A stretch of 64,000 nucleotides of DNA from Kineosporia sp. R_H_3 (GTDB lineage: Bacteria; Actinomycetota; Actinomycetes; Actinomycetales; Kineosporiaceae), in NCBI RefSeq assembly GCF_002198675.1, contig NZ_MWLL01000247.1, forward strand, positions 29,391 to 93,390, read 5' to 3'. The translations under genes and the position numbers were made by a program. The first letter of the stretch is position 1; each line of letters begins with the position of its first letter. A model generated the notes under the pieces. That model did no database searches and had not been told where the DNA came from. It was given only the letters and a program-made list of their open reading frames with translations. Positions 17,421 through 25,304 of the stretch are shown here, piece after piece.

Positions 17421-18227
17421 TCAGAGGTGCTTGAGGGCCTCGCGCCGTGCGAGCGGGGTCAGCTCCGGGTGGTCCTCGCAGAACTGCCGGACGGCGTCCG
17501 GCCGGTGCCGCGCGTGGGTGCGCAGCGCCCAGCCGATCGCCTTGGCCACGAAGAACTCGCGGTCGTCCGCGTGTCGTGCGCACAGCTCGAGGAGCAGTGC
17601 CTCGTCGGTGGCCCGGCCGTAGCCGAGCTGGTGGATGATCGCCGAGCGCACGAGCCACGGGTCGTCGTCCTCGACCCACGCGCGCATCGTCGCGACGAGC
17701 CCGGGGTGCGCCGCGACGAGCGGTCCGACGGCGACCGCGCGCAGGCTGTCCACGGTGTCCCACCACTGCTTGCTCGTGAGCAACGGCAGCACTGCCGTCG
17801 TGAGGAAGCCGGGGCCGAAGCGGTGGGCGCGCCGCGGCGTCCCGAGGAAGCGGCCGAGCAGGTCGCACGCCGCGTACTGGTACTCCCGGCCGGCGAGCCG
17901 CCACAACTGGCCCGTGGCCGCAGCGAGCTCCTCGGGCGAGGGCTCGGGCAGGTCGCCCCACGACTCGGCGAGCAGTCCGCGCCGGCGCGGGGTCGGGATC
18001 CCGATGAACGGGAACCGGTCGCGCATGTACGCGCTCATGTCGCGCGCGCGGCCGGCGTCGCCGGCCGGCTCGAGGACGAGCATCGAGCGGACGACGACCT
18101 CGTCGACCCAGCCCAGGGCCGCGGTGGGGCGCTCTGCCACGTCGACCACCGTGCCACGCGCACGCGGTGCGGTCACGAGCGCAAGGTCCGCCCCGTGCAC
18201 GTCGCTGTCCGTGCCGTCCATGCCCAT
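17421..18227 (-). CDS. DNA alkylation repair protein (AlkD-like HEAT repeat)
   Basis: The protein of up to 268 aa carries the AlkD family motifs MRDRFPFIGIPTPRRRGL, ACDLLGRFLG, KQWWDTVDSLRAVAVGPL, WLVRSAIIHQLGYG and FVAKAIGWALRTHARHRP. These all-helical HEAT-repeat enzymes excise N3/N7-alkylated bases or bulky adducts without base flipping. The conserved Trp and Asp of WWDTVD and the Arg of WALRTHA are present. The N-terminal 40 residues are not well conserved, so the true start may lie downstream of 18227. Confidence 0.85.
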   Translation of the reverse strand: MGMDGTDSDVHGADLALVTAPRARGTVVDVAERPTAALGWVDEVVVRSMLVLEPAGDAGRARDMSAYMRDRFPFIGIPTPRRRGLLAESWGDLPEPSPEELAAATGQLWRLAGREYQYAACDLLGRFLGTPRRAHRFGPGFLTTAVLPLLTSKQWWDTVDSLRAVAVGPLVAAHPGLVATMRAWVEDDDPWLVRSAIIHQLGYGRATDEALLLELCARHADDREFFVAKAIGWALRTHARHRPDAVRQFCEDHPELTPLARREALKHL

Positions 18228-18368
18228 CTGCGGTCCGACCTCACCCTCACGTGATCCCTGACCGTCACTCTAGAGAGTCGCGTGGTCACATGTGGTGAGT
18301 TCGAGTGGAGACACCGAGGGTCGTTCGACACCGTGCCCGCCGTGCCCGGCCCGGTGCGGGCGTCGCCG

Positions 18369-19340
18369 CTAGAGCCAGTCGCGCCGCTTGAAGACCGCGT
18401 AGAGGCCGCCGCTCAGGCCGACCATGACGAGCAACGACGTCCAGAAGCCGCTCGCGTGGGCGAAGCCGGGATAGGGCACGTTCTGCCCGTAGAACCCCGT
18501 GACGGCCGTCGGGACGGCGATGATCGCCGCCCAGCTCGTGACCTTCTTCATGATCCCGTTGAGCCGGTTGCCCTGGATCGTCAGGTTGGTCTCGAGGATC
18601 GTGCCGACGAGGTCGCGCAGCGACTCGGTCCACTCCGTCGCCCGCAGCACGTGGTCGTAGACGTCCTGGTAGTACGGCGCCATCGCCTCGTCGACGACCT
18701 GCAGGTCGCGTCGCAGGAGCGAGTTGACGACCTCCCGCATGGGCAGCACGACCCGGCGGGCGAGGACGAGCGACTTGCGCAGCTCGAACGAACGCCGCTG
18801 CACCTCCGCGGAGTGCGGGCGCTCGTCGAAGAGCAGGTCCTCGAGGTCCTCGATCTCGTCGTCCAGCCCTTGCACGGTGGCGAAGTGGCTGTCGACGACG
18901 ACGTCGAGCAGGCCGTGGAGGAGGAACGCGACGCCGTGCTTGGCGAGGTCCGGCGAGGAGTCCCAGCGCTCGACGACCGCGTCGACGTCGAAGCCGTCGG
19001 CCGGGCGCACCGTGACGAGCGCCTGGGACGTGACGAACGCGAGGACCTCGTCGACGCCGATCCGGCCGGTGGCGCGGTCGAGCTCGACGCCGTACGCCGC
19101 GATGAACAGGTGGCTCGCGTACCGGTCGAGCTTGGGTCGCTGGCGGGCGGAGACGGCGTCCTCGACGGCCAGCCCGTGCAGGTCGAGCTCGCGGGCGACG
19201 AGCTCGAGCTCGGCGGCGGGCGCGTGGCACAGGTCCGCCCAGACGACGGCCGACGGGTCGGACAGGTGCTCGGAGATCTCCTCGAGGGGGAAGTCCTCGG
19301 CCTCCAGCACCCCGCCGCGGTACAGCCGTGTGCGCGCCAC
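18369..19340 (-). CDS. corA: CorA family divalent-cation (Mg2+) channel
   Basis: The 323-aa protein has a large cytosolic N-terminal domain and two C-terminal TM helices. The pore signature here reads YGQNVP, a variant of the canonical YGMN loop in which Gly and Asn are kept and Met is replaced by Gln. CorA pentamers conduct Mg2+ or Co2+ and gate by cytosolic Mg2+ binding. The start GTG at 19340 is chosen because the conserved domain begins immediately. Upstream in-frame residues are Arg/Pro-rich and overlap the regulatory region of the divergent merR gene. It ends with a basic KRRDWL tail, typical of CorA. Confidence 0.9.
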   Translation of the reverse strand: MARTRLYRGGVLEAEDFPLEEISEHLSDPSAVVWADLCHAPAAELELVARELDLHGLAVEDAVSARQRPKLDRYASHLFIAAYGVELDRATGRIGVDEVLAFVTSQALVTVRPADGFDVDAVVERWDSSPDLAKHGVAFLLHGLLDVVVDSHFATVQGLDDEIEDLEDLLFDERPHSAEVQRRSFELRKSLVLARRVVLPMREVVNSLLRRDLQVVDEAMAPYYQDVYDHVLRATEWTESLRDLVGTILETNLTIQGNRLNGIMKKVTSWAAIIAVPTAVTGFYGQNVPYPGFAHASGFWTSLLVMVGLSGGLYAVFKRRDWL

Positions 19341-19398
19341 ACGCCCACGGTAGCGCCGGGGTGTCACGCCACCGGGCGACGTCCGGCCCGGATCGGGC

Positions 19399-19429
19399 TG
19401 GACCCTCACGCGACGTGACGCCCTAGCGT
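19399..19429 (+). promoter_or_regulatory. MerR-type promoter with 19-bp spacer and internal operator
   Basis: TGGACC (19399-19404) and TAGCGT (19424-19429) are separated by exactly 19 bp, the overlong spacer typical of MerR-activated promoters. Inside the spacer is a perfect dyad TCACG-CGA-CGTGA (19406-19418). The downstream gene encodes a MerR/TipA-like regulator starting at 19475, so autoregulation is strongly suggested. Confidence 0.75.
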
Positions 19430-19474
19430 CGTCCCCGCGGCCGGACGACGGCCGGGGACGAGGCGGGAGGCGGC

Positions 19475-20308
19475 ATGGACGGCACGGACGGCACGGACGG
19501 CACGGAAAGCGCCCCGGACGGGCGTGGGCTGCCCGTCGGCGAGGTCGCCCGGCTCGCCGGGGTCACGGTGCGGACGCTGCACCACTACGACGAGATCGGG
19601 CTGCTGCGCCCGCGCGGCCGCACGGCGGCCGGGTACCGGCTCTACGACGCGCAGGACCTGCTGCGGCTGCAGCGGGTGCTCGCCTACCGCGAGCTCGGGT
19701 TCTCGCTCGAGGAGGTCGCCCGGCTGCTCGCGCCGGGCGCCGCGGACGGCGGGACGGCGTCCCCGGACGACGAGCTGGCGCTGCTGCGGCGCCAGCGGGA
19801 CCAGCTCGCAGCACGGATCGAGCGGCTCCGGACGGTGCTGCTCGCGGTCGAGACGACGATGGAGGCACGGACCATGGGCATCGAGCTCACCCCGCAGGAG
19901 ATCCTCGAGGTCTTCGGCGACGACGACCCCACGCAGTACGCCGACGAGGCGGCCGAGCGCTGGGGCGACACGGACGCGTACAAGCAGTCCCAGGCCCGGG
20001 CCCGCGCGTACGGCAAGGCGGACTGGGCGCGGATGAAGAGCGAGCAGGAGGCGTGCACCACGGCCTACGCCGACCTGTTCCGGGCCGGTGCGGCCCCGAC
20101 GGGCCCGGAGGCGATGGATGCGGCGGAGGCGCACCGGCAGCTCGTCACCCGGTGGTTCTACGACTGCGACCACACGATGCACCGGGGCCTGGGCGACATG
20201 TACGTCGACGACCCGCGCTTCACCGCCTACTACGACGCGCACGCCCCCGGCCTCGCCGCCTGGGTGCGCGACGCGGTGCACGCGAACGCGGACCGCGCGC
20301 AGGCCTGA
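19475..20308 (+). CDS. MerR family regulator with TipAS-like ligand domain
   Basis: The 277-aa protein has a MerR winged-helix domain (LPVGEVARLAGVTVRTLHHYDEIGLLRP, then AGYRLYDAQDLLRLQRVLAYRELGF). A coiled-coil follows (about residues 95-125), then a C-terminal TipAS/antibiotic-recognition domain with YADEAAERWGDTDAYKQS, WFYDCDHTMHRGLGDMYVDDPRF and YYDAHAPGLAAWV. TipA proteins bind thiopeptides or other ligands and twist overlong promoters to activate them. A ggaggc site precedes ATG 19475. The first codons are three perfect 9-bp repeats encoding DGTDGTDGT (19478-19504). No drug exporter is adjacent, so the regulon is unknown apart from the gene itself. Confidence 0.9.
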   Translation: MDGTDGTDGTESAPDGRGLPVGEVARLAGVTVRTLHHYDEIGLLRPRGRTAAGYRLYDAQDLLRLQRVLAYRELGFSLEEVARLLAPGAADGGTASPDDELALLRRQRDQLAARIERLRTVLLAVETTMEARTMGIELTPQEILEVFGDDDPTQYADEAAERWGDTDAYKQSQARARAYGKADWARMKSEQEACTTAYADLFRAGAAPTGPEAMDAAEAHRQLVTRWFYDCDHTMHRGLGDMYVDDPRFTAYYDAHAPGLAAWVRDAVHANADRAQA

Positions 20309-20329
20309 CCGTGCCGGTCGGTGCGGGCG

Positions 20330-22894
20330 TCAGCCGCCCAGGGCCGCCGTCGCCGCACCGCAGGACCGGGCGGGGGCCGGCCGCGCGCCTGCGTTGACCC
20401 GGGAGAGGAACGACCGCGCGACGGGGACCGCGGCCCCGGCCCCGGAGCCGCCGCGCTCGACGACGACGGCGAACGCGAGGTCGCGCTGGTAGCCGGTGAA
20501 CCAGGCGTGCGCGCCGACCGGCTCGGGCTCGCCGTACTGCGCGGTCCCGGTCTTGCCGGCGACGGCGGCGCCCGCGGCCGACCGCAGCGCGCGCGCCGTG
20601 CCGGACCGGACGGTCTCGCACATGAGCGCCCGCAGGGTCGCGACCCGGGCCCCGTCGAGCGGCGGCCCGGTGACCGGGGCGGGCGCCCCGGTGCCGAGCA
20701 GCAGCGTCGGTGCGCGGTACCGGCCCTCGGCGACCGTCGCGGACGCCAGCGCCATGCTCAGCGGGCTCACGACGACCTCGCCCTGGCCGATGAGCGACGC
20801 GGCGTGGACGGCGGTCGTCCGGGTCGGTGGCACGGAGCCGGAGAACGCGCCGAGCCCCAGGCTCGGCACCGGGACACCGATCCCGAGGTCCTTCGCGGCG
20901 GTCTGCAGGTCGCGGTCGCTGACCTGCGCCCCGAGCCCGGCGAACGCCGTGTTGCAGGACGTCGCGAACTGCCGGGCGAGCGACGCCCGCCCGTGAGGAC
21001 GACGGTCGGCGTTGCGGAAGACGTTGTCGCCCACGGTGATCGAGGCCGGGCAGTCGTAGCGCTCGGCGACCGTGCGGCCGTGGCCGGTGAGCGCCCAGGT
21101 CGTGACGATCTTGAACGTCGAGCCCGGCGGGTAGGCGCCGAGCAGCGGGCGGTCCCACTCCTCGGTGACGTTGCTCGCGACCGCGAGCACGTGCCCGGAG
21201 CGGCGGTCGACGGCGACGAGCGAGGTCCGGCCGCCGGCGCGGTCGACGGCCTGCTGGGCGGCGGCCTCGACGCGGGCGTCCAGGGTCAGCCGGACGGGCG
21301 TCCCGGGGGCCGGCCGGCCGAGGACGGCGAGCACGGCACCGCCGGGGCCCGCGTCCGCCGCGACCGGGCGCGGCGCGAGGGTGCCCTCGCCGGGCAGCGG
21401 GACGACGACGACGCGCTGGCCCGGTGTCCCGCGCAGCCGCCCGTCGTAGGACCGCTGCAGGCCCGTCGTCCCGACGAGCTCGCCCGGGACGATCCGCCCG
21501 CCGGACGCCCGCGCGGTCGCCTCGGTCGCGGGCAGCGCCTCGCCGAGCAGCGCCCGGCCGTACGTCGGCGTGCGGGGGACCGCGGCCGGCGTCCGCGTCG
21601 CCGTGACCCCCTTGATCCGCAGGGCCTCGCTGCTCACCTCGCGCCAGCGCGCGGTCCGCAGCATCGCGACCTCGACGGTCGTGCCGCGCCGCACGGAGCC
21701 GACCTTCGCGACGAGGGCCTTCGGGCTGACGCCGGTGAGGCGCGCGAGGCGCTGGATGTCGCCGCGGGGCCGGATGAGCGCGTTCGTCGCGTAGCGGACG
21801 CGGACGACGGTCACGGTGCTCGTCAGCGGTTCGTCGCGGGCGCCGAGGATGGCGGCGCGGGCGCCCTGGACGCGCTCGGTGAGCAGGGCGCCGTCGGCCG
21901 TGAGGGCGGGGTGCACGGTCTGCGGCGACCAGACGACCCGCCACCGGCTGCCCCGCTCGCGCAGGGTCACCGTCGTGTCGTAGGCCCAGGTCCGGCCGCC
22001 GTCCACGGTCCACACGACGTGTGCCCGCTGGGTCGCCGTCCGCCCGTCCGCACCGCGGCGCAGCACAGGGGAGCCGACGAGCGCGACGTCGGAAGGGCTG
22101 TCCGGGGAGCGGGTCGTCAGGCCGGCGGTGACCGCCCCGGCGTGCCGCGCGACCGCCGCGGAAAGGGCGTCGGCGTCCGCCGCCGGGGCGCCGCCCGTCG
22201 TCGAGCCGCGGTCGTAGGTGACCCGGTCGAGGCGGCTGCCCTCCCAGGCCCGGGCGAACGCGGACGCGGCCTGCTGCACGCGCTGACGGGTCATCCAGTC
22301 GCCGATCGCGCCGTGGTAGACCGCCGCGGCCAGCCCGAGCAGCGCGACGAGCGCGATGGCGACACCGGCGAGGACGTCGTCCCGCAGCCGGCGGGGCGGC
22401 GCGGACCCCGGGCCGTCGCCGCCGTCGGCGCGGTGCTCGGCCCACGCGTCGCTGCCGTCGCCGCCCGCACCGCCGGACGCCGGTGGCGGTGCCGCCGGGT
22501 CGGCGGGGCCGCCGTCCGGTCGGTCCGTGTCGTCGTCCGGTACCGCGGCGCCCGCCGTGGGGTCGTCCTCGACGACGCCCTCGACGACGCCCTCGACGAC
22601 TCCCTCGACCACGTTGCTGCCCGCGGGCGCGGTGCCGACGACGGTGACGCCGACCTTGTCGGCCGCCGCAGCGGCCCGCCGGACGTCCTCGGCGGACGGC
22701 GACCGGTCCGGGACGGCGCCCCCGGGCTGCGGCACCGGGGAGCCCGTGAGCCGGTCGGGGGACTGCCAGGACTGTGACCACCGCGACGGCGGCCCCCACG
22801 CGTAGGAGCGCCCCGACCGGTCGGCGGCACGCCCCGGGGACGGCAGCAACCGGTCGAGGAGGGCACCGAGGAGGGTGCTCGCCTGCGACGCCAC
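20330..22894 (-). CDS. Class B penicillin-binding protein with NTF2-like domain
   Basis: The 854-aa protein starts at GTG 22894 behind GGGAGGG. Residues 1-170 are a low-complexity Pro/Ala/Asp-rich cytosolic segment with four VVE(G) repeats. A TM helix follows at about 172-195, then an NTF2-like (MecA_N) domain at roughly 200-310, a PBP dimerisation region, and the transpeptidase domain. Catalytic motifs are intact: PPGSTFK (Ser592), SCN (646-648) and KTGT (Lys781). It would cross-link peptidoglycan outside the membrane, as PbpA/PBP2-type enzymes do in actinobacteria. No RodA/FtsW partner is adjacent. The long N-terminal tail is unusual. Confidence 0.9.
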   Translation of the reverse strand: MASQASTLLGALLDRLLPSPGRAADRSGRSYAWGPPSRWSQSWQSPDRLTGSPVPQPGGAVPDRSPSAEDVRRAAAAADKVGVTVVGTAPAGSNVVEGVVEGVVEGVVEDDPTAGAAVPDDDTDRPDGGPADPAAPPPASGGAGGDGSDAWAEHRADGGDGPGSAPPRRLRDDVLAGVAIALVALLGLAAAVYHGAIGDWMTRQRVQQAASAFARAWEGSRLDRVTYDRGSTTGGAPAADADALSAAVARHAGAVTAGLTTRSPDSPSDVALVGSPVLRRGADGRTATQRAHVVWTVDGGRTWAYDTTVTLRERGSRWRVVWSPQTVHPALTADGALLTERVQGARAAILGARDEPLTSTVTVVRVRYATNALIRPRGDIQRLARLTGVSPKALVAKVGSVRRGTTVEVAMLRTARWREVSSEALRIKGVTATRTPAAVPRTPTYGRALLGEALPATEATARASGGRIVPGELVGTTGLQRSYDGRLRGTPGQRVVVVPLPGEGTLAPRPVAADAGPGGAVLAVLGRPAPGTPVRLTLDARVEAAAQQAVDRAGGRTSLVAVDRRSGHVLAVASNVTEEWDRPLLGAYPPGSTFKIVTTWALTGHGRTVAERYDCPASITVGDNVFRNADRRPHGRASLARQFATSCNTAFAGLGAQVSDRDLQTAAKDLGIGVPVPSLGLGAFSGSVPPTRTTAVHAASLIGQGEVVVSPLSMALASATVAEGRYRAPTLLLGTGAPAPVTGPPLDGARVATLRALMCETVRSGTARALRSAAGAAVAGKTGTAQYGEPEPVGAHAWFTGYQRDLAFAVVVERGGSGAGAAVPVARSFLSRVNAGARPAPARSCGAATAALGG
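22568..22609. repeat. 12-bp tandem repeats inside the PBP gene
   Basis: About three and a half copies of CTCGACGACGCC, read on the plus strand, encode successive VVEG units in the cytosolic tail of the PBP on the minus strand. The 12-bp unit keeps the reading frame whatever the copy number. Confidence 0.75.
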
Positions 22895-23164
22895 GGTGCC
22901 CTCCCGAGATCCCGGCGGACCGGCGGACCGGCCCACGAACGGCGGACCGGGGCGACGCTCCGCGACGGGGCGTCAACGGTCCGGGGTGAATGATCACAGT
23001 GCGTGCAGTCCGCAGGCAACACATACCAGCAGATCGTCGTGCGATCGCGACCCGGCGGTGCCGGTCGGCCGCCGGCGGCCGCCGGTCTGTCACCGGCGGG
23101 TCGCCGGTCGGGCGCAGGACCGTCGCCGGTCGTGCCGCGGGGGAGCGGTCCTTAGGCTGGGGGC

Positions 23165-23563
23165 ATGCCCGCGCTCCGCCTGGTCCTCAACATCCTGTGG
23201 CTCGTGCTCGTGGGGTGGGCGTCCGCGCTCTCCTTCGCGATCGCGGCGCTCGTCATGACGATCCTCGTCGTGACGATCCCGTTCGGCATCGCGTCGTGGC
23301 GGCTCGCCGTCTACTCGCTGTGGCCCTTCGGGCGCACCGTCGTCCCCAGCCCGACCGCCGGGACGGCGAGCACGCTCGGCAACGTCCTGTGGTTCGTCCT
23401 CGCCGGGGTCTGGATCTTCCTGTCGCACATGGGGGCGGCCATCGCCTTCTGCGTGACGATCATCGGGATCCCGTTCGGTGTCGCGGCGTTCAAGATCGGG
23501 CTCGCGGCGCTCGCGCCGCTCGGCAAGCAGATCGTCGACACCGACCGGCTCATCGCCCTCTGA
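23165..23563 (+). CDS. YccF domain inner-membrane protein
   Basis: The 132-aa protein has two copies of the YccF motif: LNILWLVLVGW with VTIPFGIASWRLAVYSLWPFG, and LGNVLWFVLAGVWIFLSH with IGIPFGVAAFKIGLAALAPLG. Four TM segments are expected. YccF has no established biochemical role. It stands alone, converging on the phosphoribosyltransferase gene 24 bp away. Its start follows a spacer without a strong ribosome site. Confidence 0.9.
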   Translation: MPALRLVLNILWLVLVGWASALSFAIAALVMTILVVTIPFGIASWRLAVYSLWPFGRTVVPSPTAGTASTLGNVLWFVLAGVWIFLSHMGAAIAFCVTIIGIPFGVAAFKIGLAALAPLGKQIVDTDRLIAL

Positions 23564-23589
23564 CCCGGCCGGCCGGGCGGCGCCGGGTC
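23562..23589. terminator. Hairpin spanning two convergent stop codons
   Basis: GACCCGGC (23562-23569) pairs perfectly with GCCGGGTC (23582-23589). The arms include the stop codons of both the YccF gene and the converging phosphoribosyltransferase gene, a compact shared terminator. Confidence 0.5.
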
Positions 23590-24100
23590 AGGGCGCCTTC
23601 GCCGGGCTGTTGACGACGGGCGGCAGCGCCGACCAGGGGAACTCGATCCACCGGTCCGTGCGGCGCCAGCTGTAGTGCGGCCGGACGACGCTCGCGGGCT
23701 TGTCGTAGATCACCGCGCTGCGCACCTCGGCCACGTGCCGGCCGACGAGGTCGAGGACGAGCTCGAGGGTGCGGCCGGTGTCGGCGACGTCGTCGACGAG
23801 GAGCGCCCGGGACCCCGCGAGCTGGGAGAGGTCGAAGATCGGCGGCAGGATCACCGGCTCGTCGAGACGCGCGTCGACGCCGGTGTAGAACTCGACGTTC
23901 AGCGTGCCGACGACCTTCGCGCCGAGCGCGTAGGCGATGCCGCCCGCGATGGGCAGGCCCCCGCGTGCGATGCCGAGCACGAGGTCGGGGACGTAGCCGT
24001 CGTCCGCGACCTGCTGGGCGAGGTCGCGCACGGCCGTGCCGAAGAGCTCCCAGGTGAGGATCTCGCGCGCGGGCGTCGTGTCGACGGCTGCCGTGGTCAT
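23588..24100 (-). CDS. Purine-type phosphoribosyltransferase
   Basis: The 170-residue type I phosphoribosyltransferase has the PRPP-binding motif ALLVDDVADTGRTL at about residue 100. It also has the flexible-loop strand PDLVLGIARGGLPIAGGIAYALG and the hood segment RPHYSWRRTDRWIEFPW, which resembles the xanthine/guanine enzymes. It probably salvages a purine base to its nucleotide. ATG 24100 with AGGGAGA upstream is clearly better than the long extension running back into the PadR region. The divergent padR-like gene starts 182 bp away. Confidence 0.85.
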   Translation of the reverse strand: MTTAAVDTTPAREILTWELFGTAVRDLAQQVADDGYVPDLVLGIARGGLPIAGGIAYALGAKVVGTLNVEFYTGVDARLDEPVILPPIFDLSQLAGSRALLVDDVADTGRTLELVLDLVGRHVAEVRSAVIYDKPASVVRPHYSWRRTDRWIEFPWSALPPVVNSPAKAP

Positions 24101-24237
24101 CGGGTCTCCCTGCGGTGGCCGGCCGCGGCCGGTGATCCGGGTCGTCCCGGCCAGCGTCCCACCCGGGCGGCCCCCGTAGGTGTCGGCGCTGTGACAAAAG
24201 CCGGGGTCCGGGCCCGGGAACACAGCTGCAGCGATGT

Positions 24238-24261
24238 GCGTTACCGATATATCGTCAACGC
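24238..24261. promoter_or_regulatory. PadR operator candidate
   Basis: This 24-bp dyad has arms GCGTT/AACGC and a perfect central CGATATATCG palindrome; 20 of 24 positions are symmetric. It lies 20 bp upstream of the PadR start and is a rare AT-rich island in this GC-rich sequence, so autorepression is likely. Confidence 0.7.
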
Positions 24262-24281
24262 ATCGACATGGAGGCATCATC

Positions 24282-25103
24282 ATGAAGCGACCGTTCATCC
24301 CCCAGTTCGCCGGCCCGTTCGGCGGACGCCCCTTCCCGGCACCCTTCGGCCGCCCGTCCGGCATGTTCTCCGGTCCGCACCGGATGGCCCACGAGCCCGG
24401 TGACGAGCACGAGCACGGCCACGAGCACGGCCGCGGTCGCGGTCCCGGTCGTGGTCCGCGCGGCGGCCGTCGCCGCGGCGGTCCCGGCTTCGGTGCCGGC
24501 TTCGGCCCGGGCTTCGGTCCGGGTTTCGGCCCCGGCGGTCCGGGCTTCGGCCCGGGCGGCCCGGGTTTCCCGCCGGGTGGTCCCGGCGGGCCCGGTGGCC
24601 ACGACGGCCCGCCCTGGCGGCACCGTCGGCGGCGGCGCGGCAACGTCCGGGCCGCGATCCTCGCCCTGCTCGCCGAGGAGCCCCGGCACGGCTACTCGAT
24701 CATGAACGAGCTCGCCGAGCGCAGCGGCGGCCTCTGGCGGCCGAGCCCCGGCTCGGTCTACCCGGTGCTGTCCCAGCTCCAGGACGAGGGGCTCGTCGCC
24801 GTCTCGGACGCCGAGGGCCGGCGGGTCTTCTCCCTCACCGACGCGGGCCGCGCCCACGTCGAGGAGCACGCCGAGGACCTGCACGAGCCGTGGGTGGTCG
24901 CCGGCGAGGGTCCGCGCGAGCGGGTCCAGCGGCTCATGCAGGGCATGGCCGGCCTCGGCGCGGCCGTCGAGCAGGTCGCCCGGCTCTCGGACGACGCCCA
25001 GGCCGCCCGCGCGACCGAGGTGCTCGACGAGGCACGCCGGGCGATGTACCGGATCCTCGCGGGCGACGAGCCCGCGGGCCCGCCGGAGCCCGAGGAGCGC
25101 TGA
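24282..25103 (+). CDS. PadR family regulator with His/Gly/Pro-rich N-terminal extension
   Basis: ATG 24282 follows GGAGGC. The 273-aa protein has an unusual N-terminal extension of about 115 residues: a His-rich patch (DEHEHGHEHG), an Arg/Gly-rich stretch, then repeated GFGPGFGP/GGPG units (about 24486-24600). The PadR winged helix follows at residues 120-200 (RAAILALLAEEPRHGYSIMNELAER, PSPGSVYPVLSQLQDEGLV, YSLTDAG-like RVFSLTDAGRAHVEEH). A C-terminal dimerisation helix ends the protein. PadR repressors respond to phenolics, drugs or metals. The His patch could bind metal, but that is inference. A dyad just upstream is the probable operator. Confidence 0.88.
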   Translation: MKRPFIPQFAGPFGGRPFPAPFGRPSGMFSGPHRMAHEPGDEHEHGHEHGRGRGPGRGPRGGRRRGGPGFGAGFGPGFGPGFGPGGPGFGPGGPGFPPGGPGGPGGHDGPPWRHRRRRRGNVRAAILALLAEEPRHGYSIMNELAERSGGLWRPSPGSVYPVLSQLQDEGLVAVSDAEGRRVFSLTDAGRAHVEEHAEDLHEPWVVAGEGPRERVQRLMQGMAGLGAAVEQVARLSDDAQAARATEVLDEARRAMYRILAGDEPAGPPEPEER

Positions 25104-25304
25104 CCCGGCAGCGGTGGCGGCGCCGGTCCGTGCGTCGACGGCCCGTGCGGTGCCGGCCCCTGCGGCCGGGCTGCACGCGTCGACGCGCACCGGGCTGCGC
25201 GGCTCCGTACCCTCACGGGGTCAGGCCGGGGACGACGACCACGCCGTCCCCGGCGTACCCGTGCCCGGACCCCGCGGTCCGGCACCGCAGGAGGAGGAAC
25301 CCGC

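Noticed and set aside
20220..23093. Long open frames on both strands over the PBP gene (about 957 and 818 codons)
   Set aside because: They are Arg/Gly/Pro-rich with no family motifs and overlap the PBP, whose catalytic motifs are complete.
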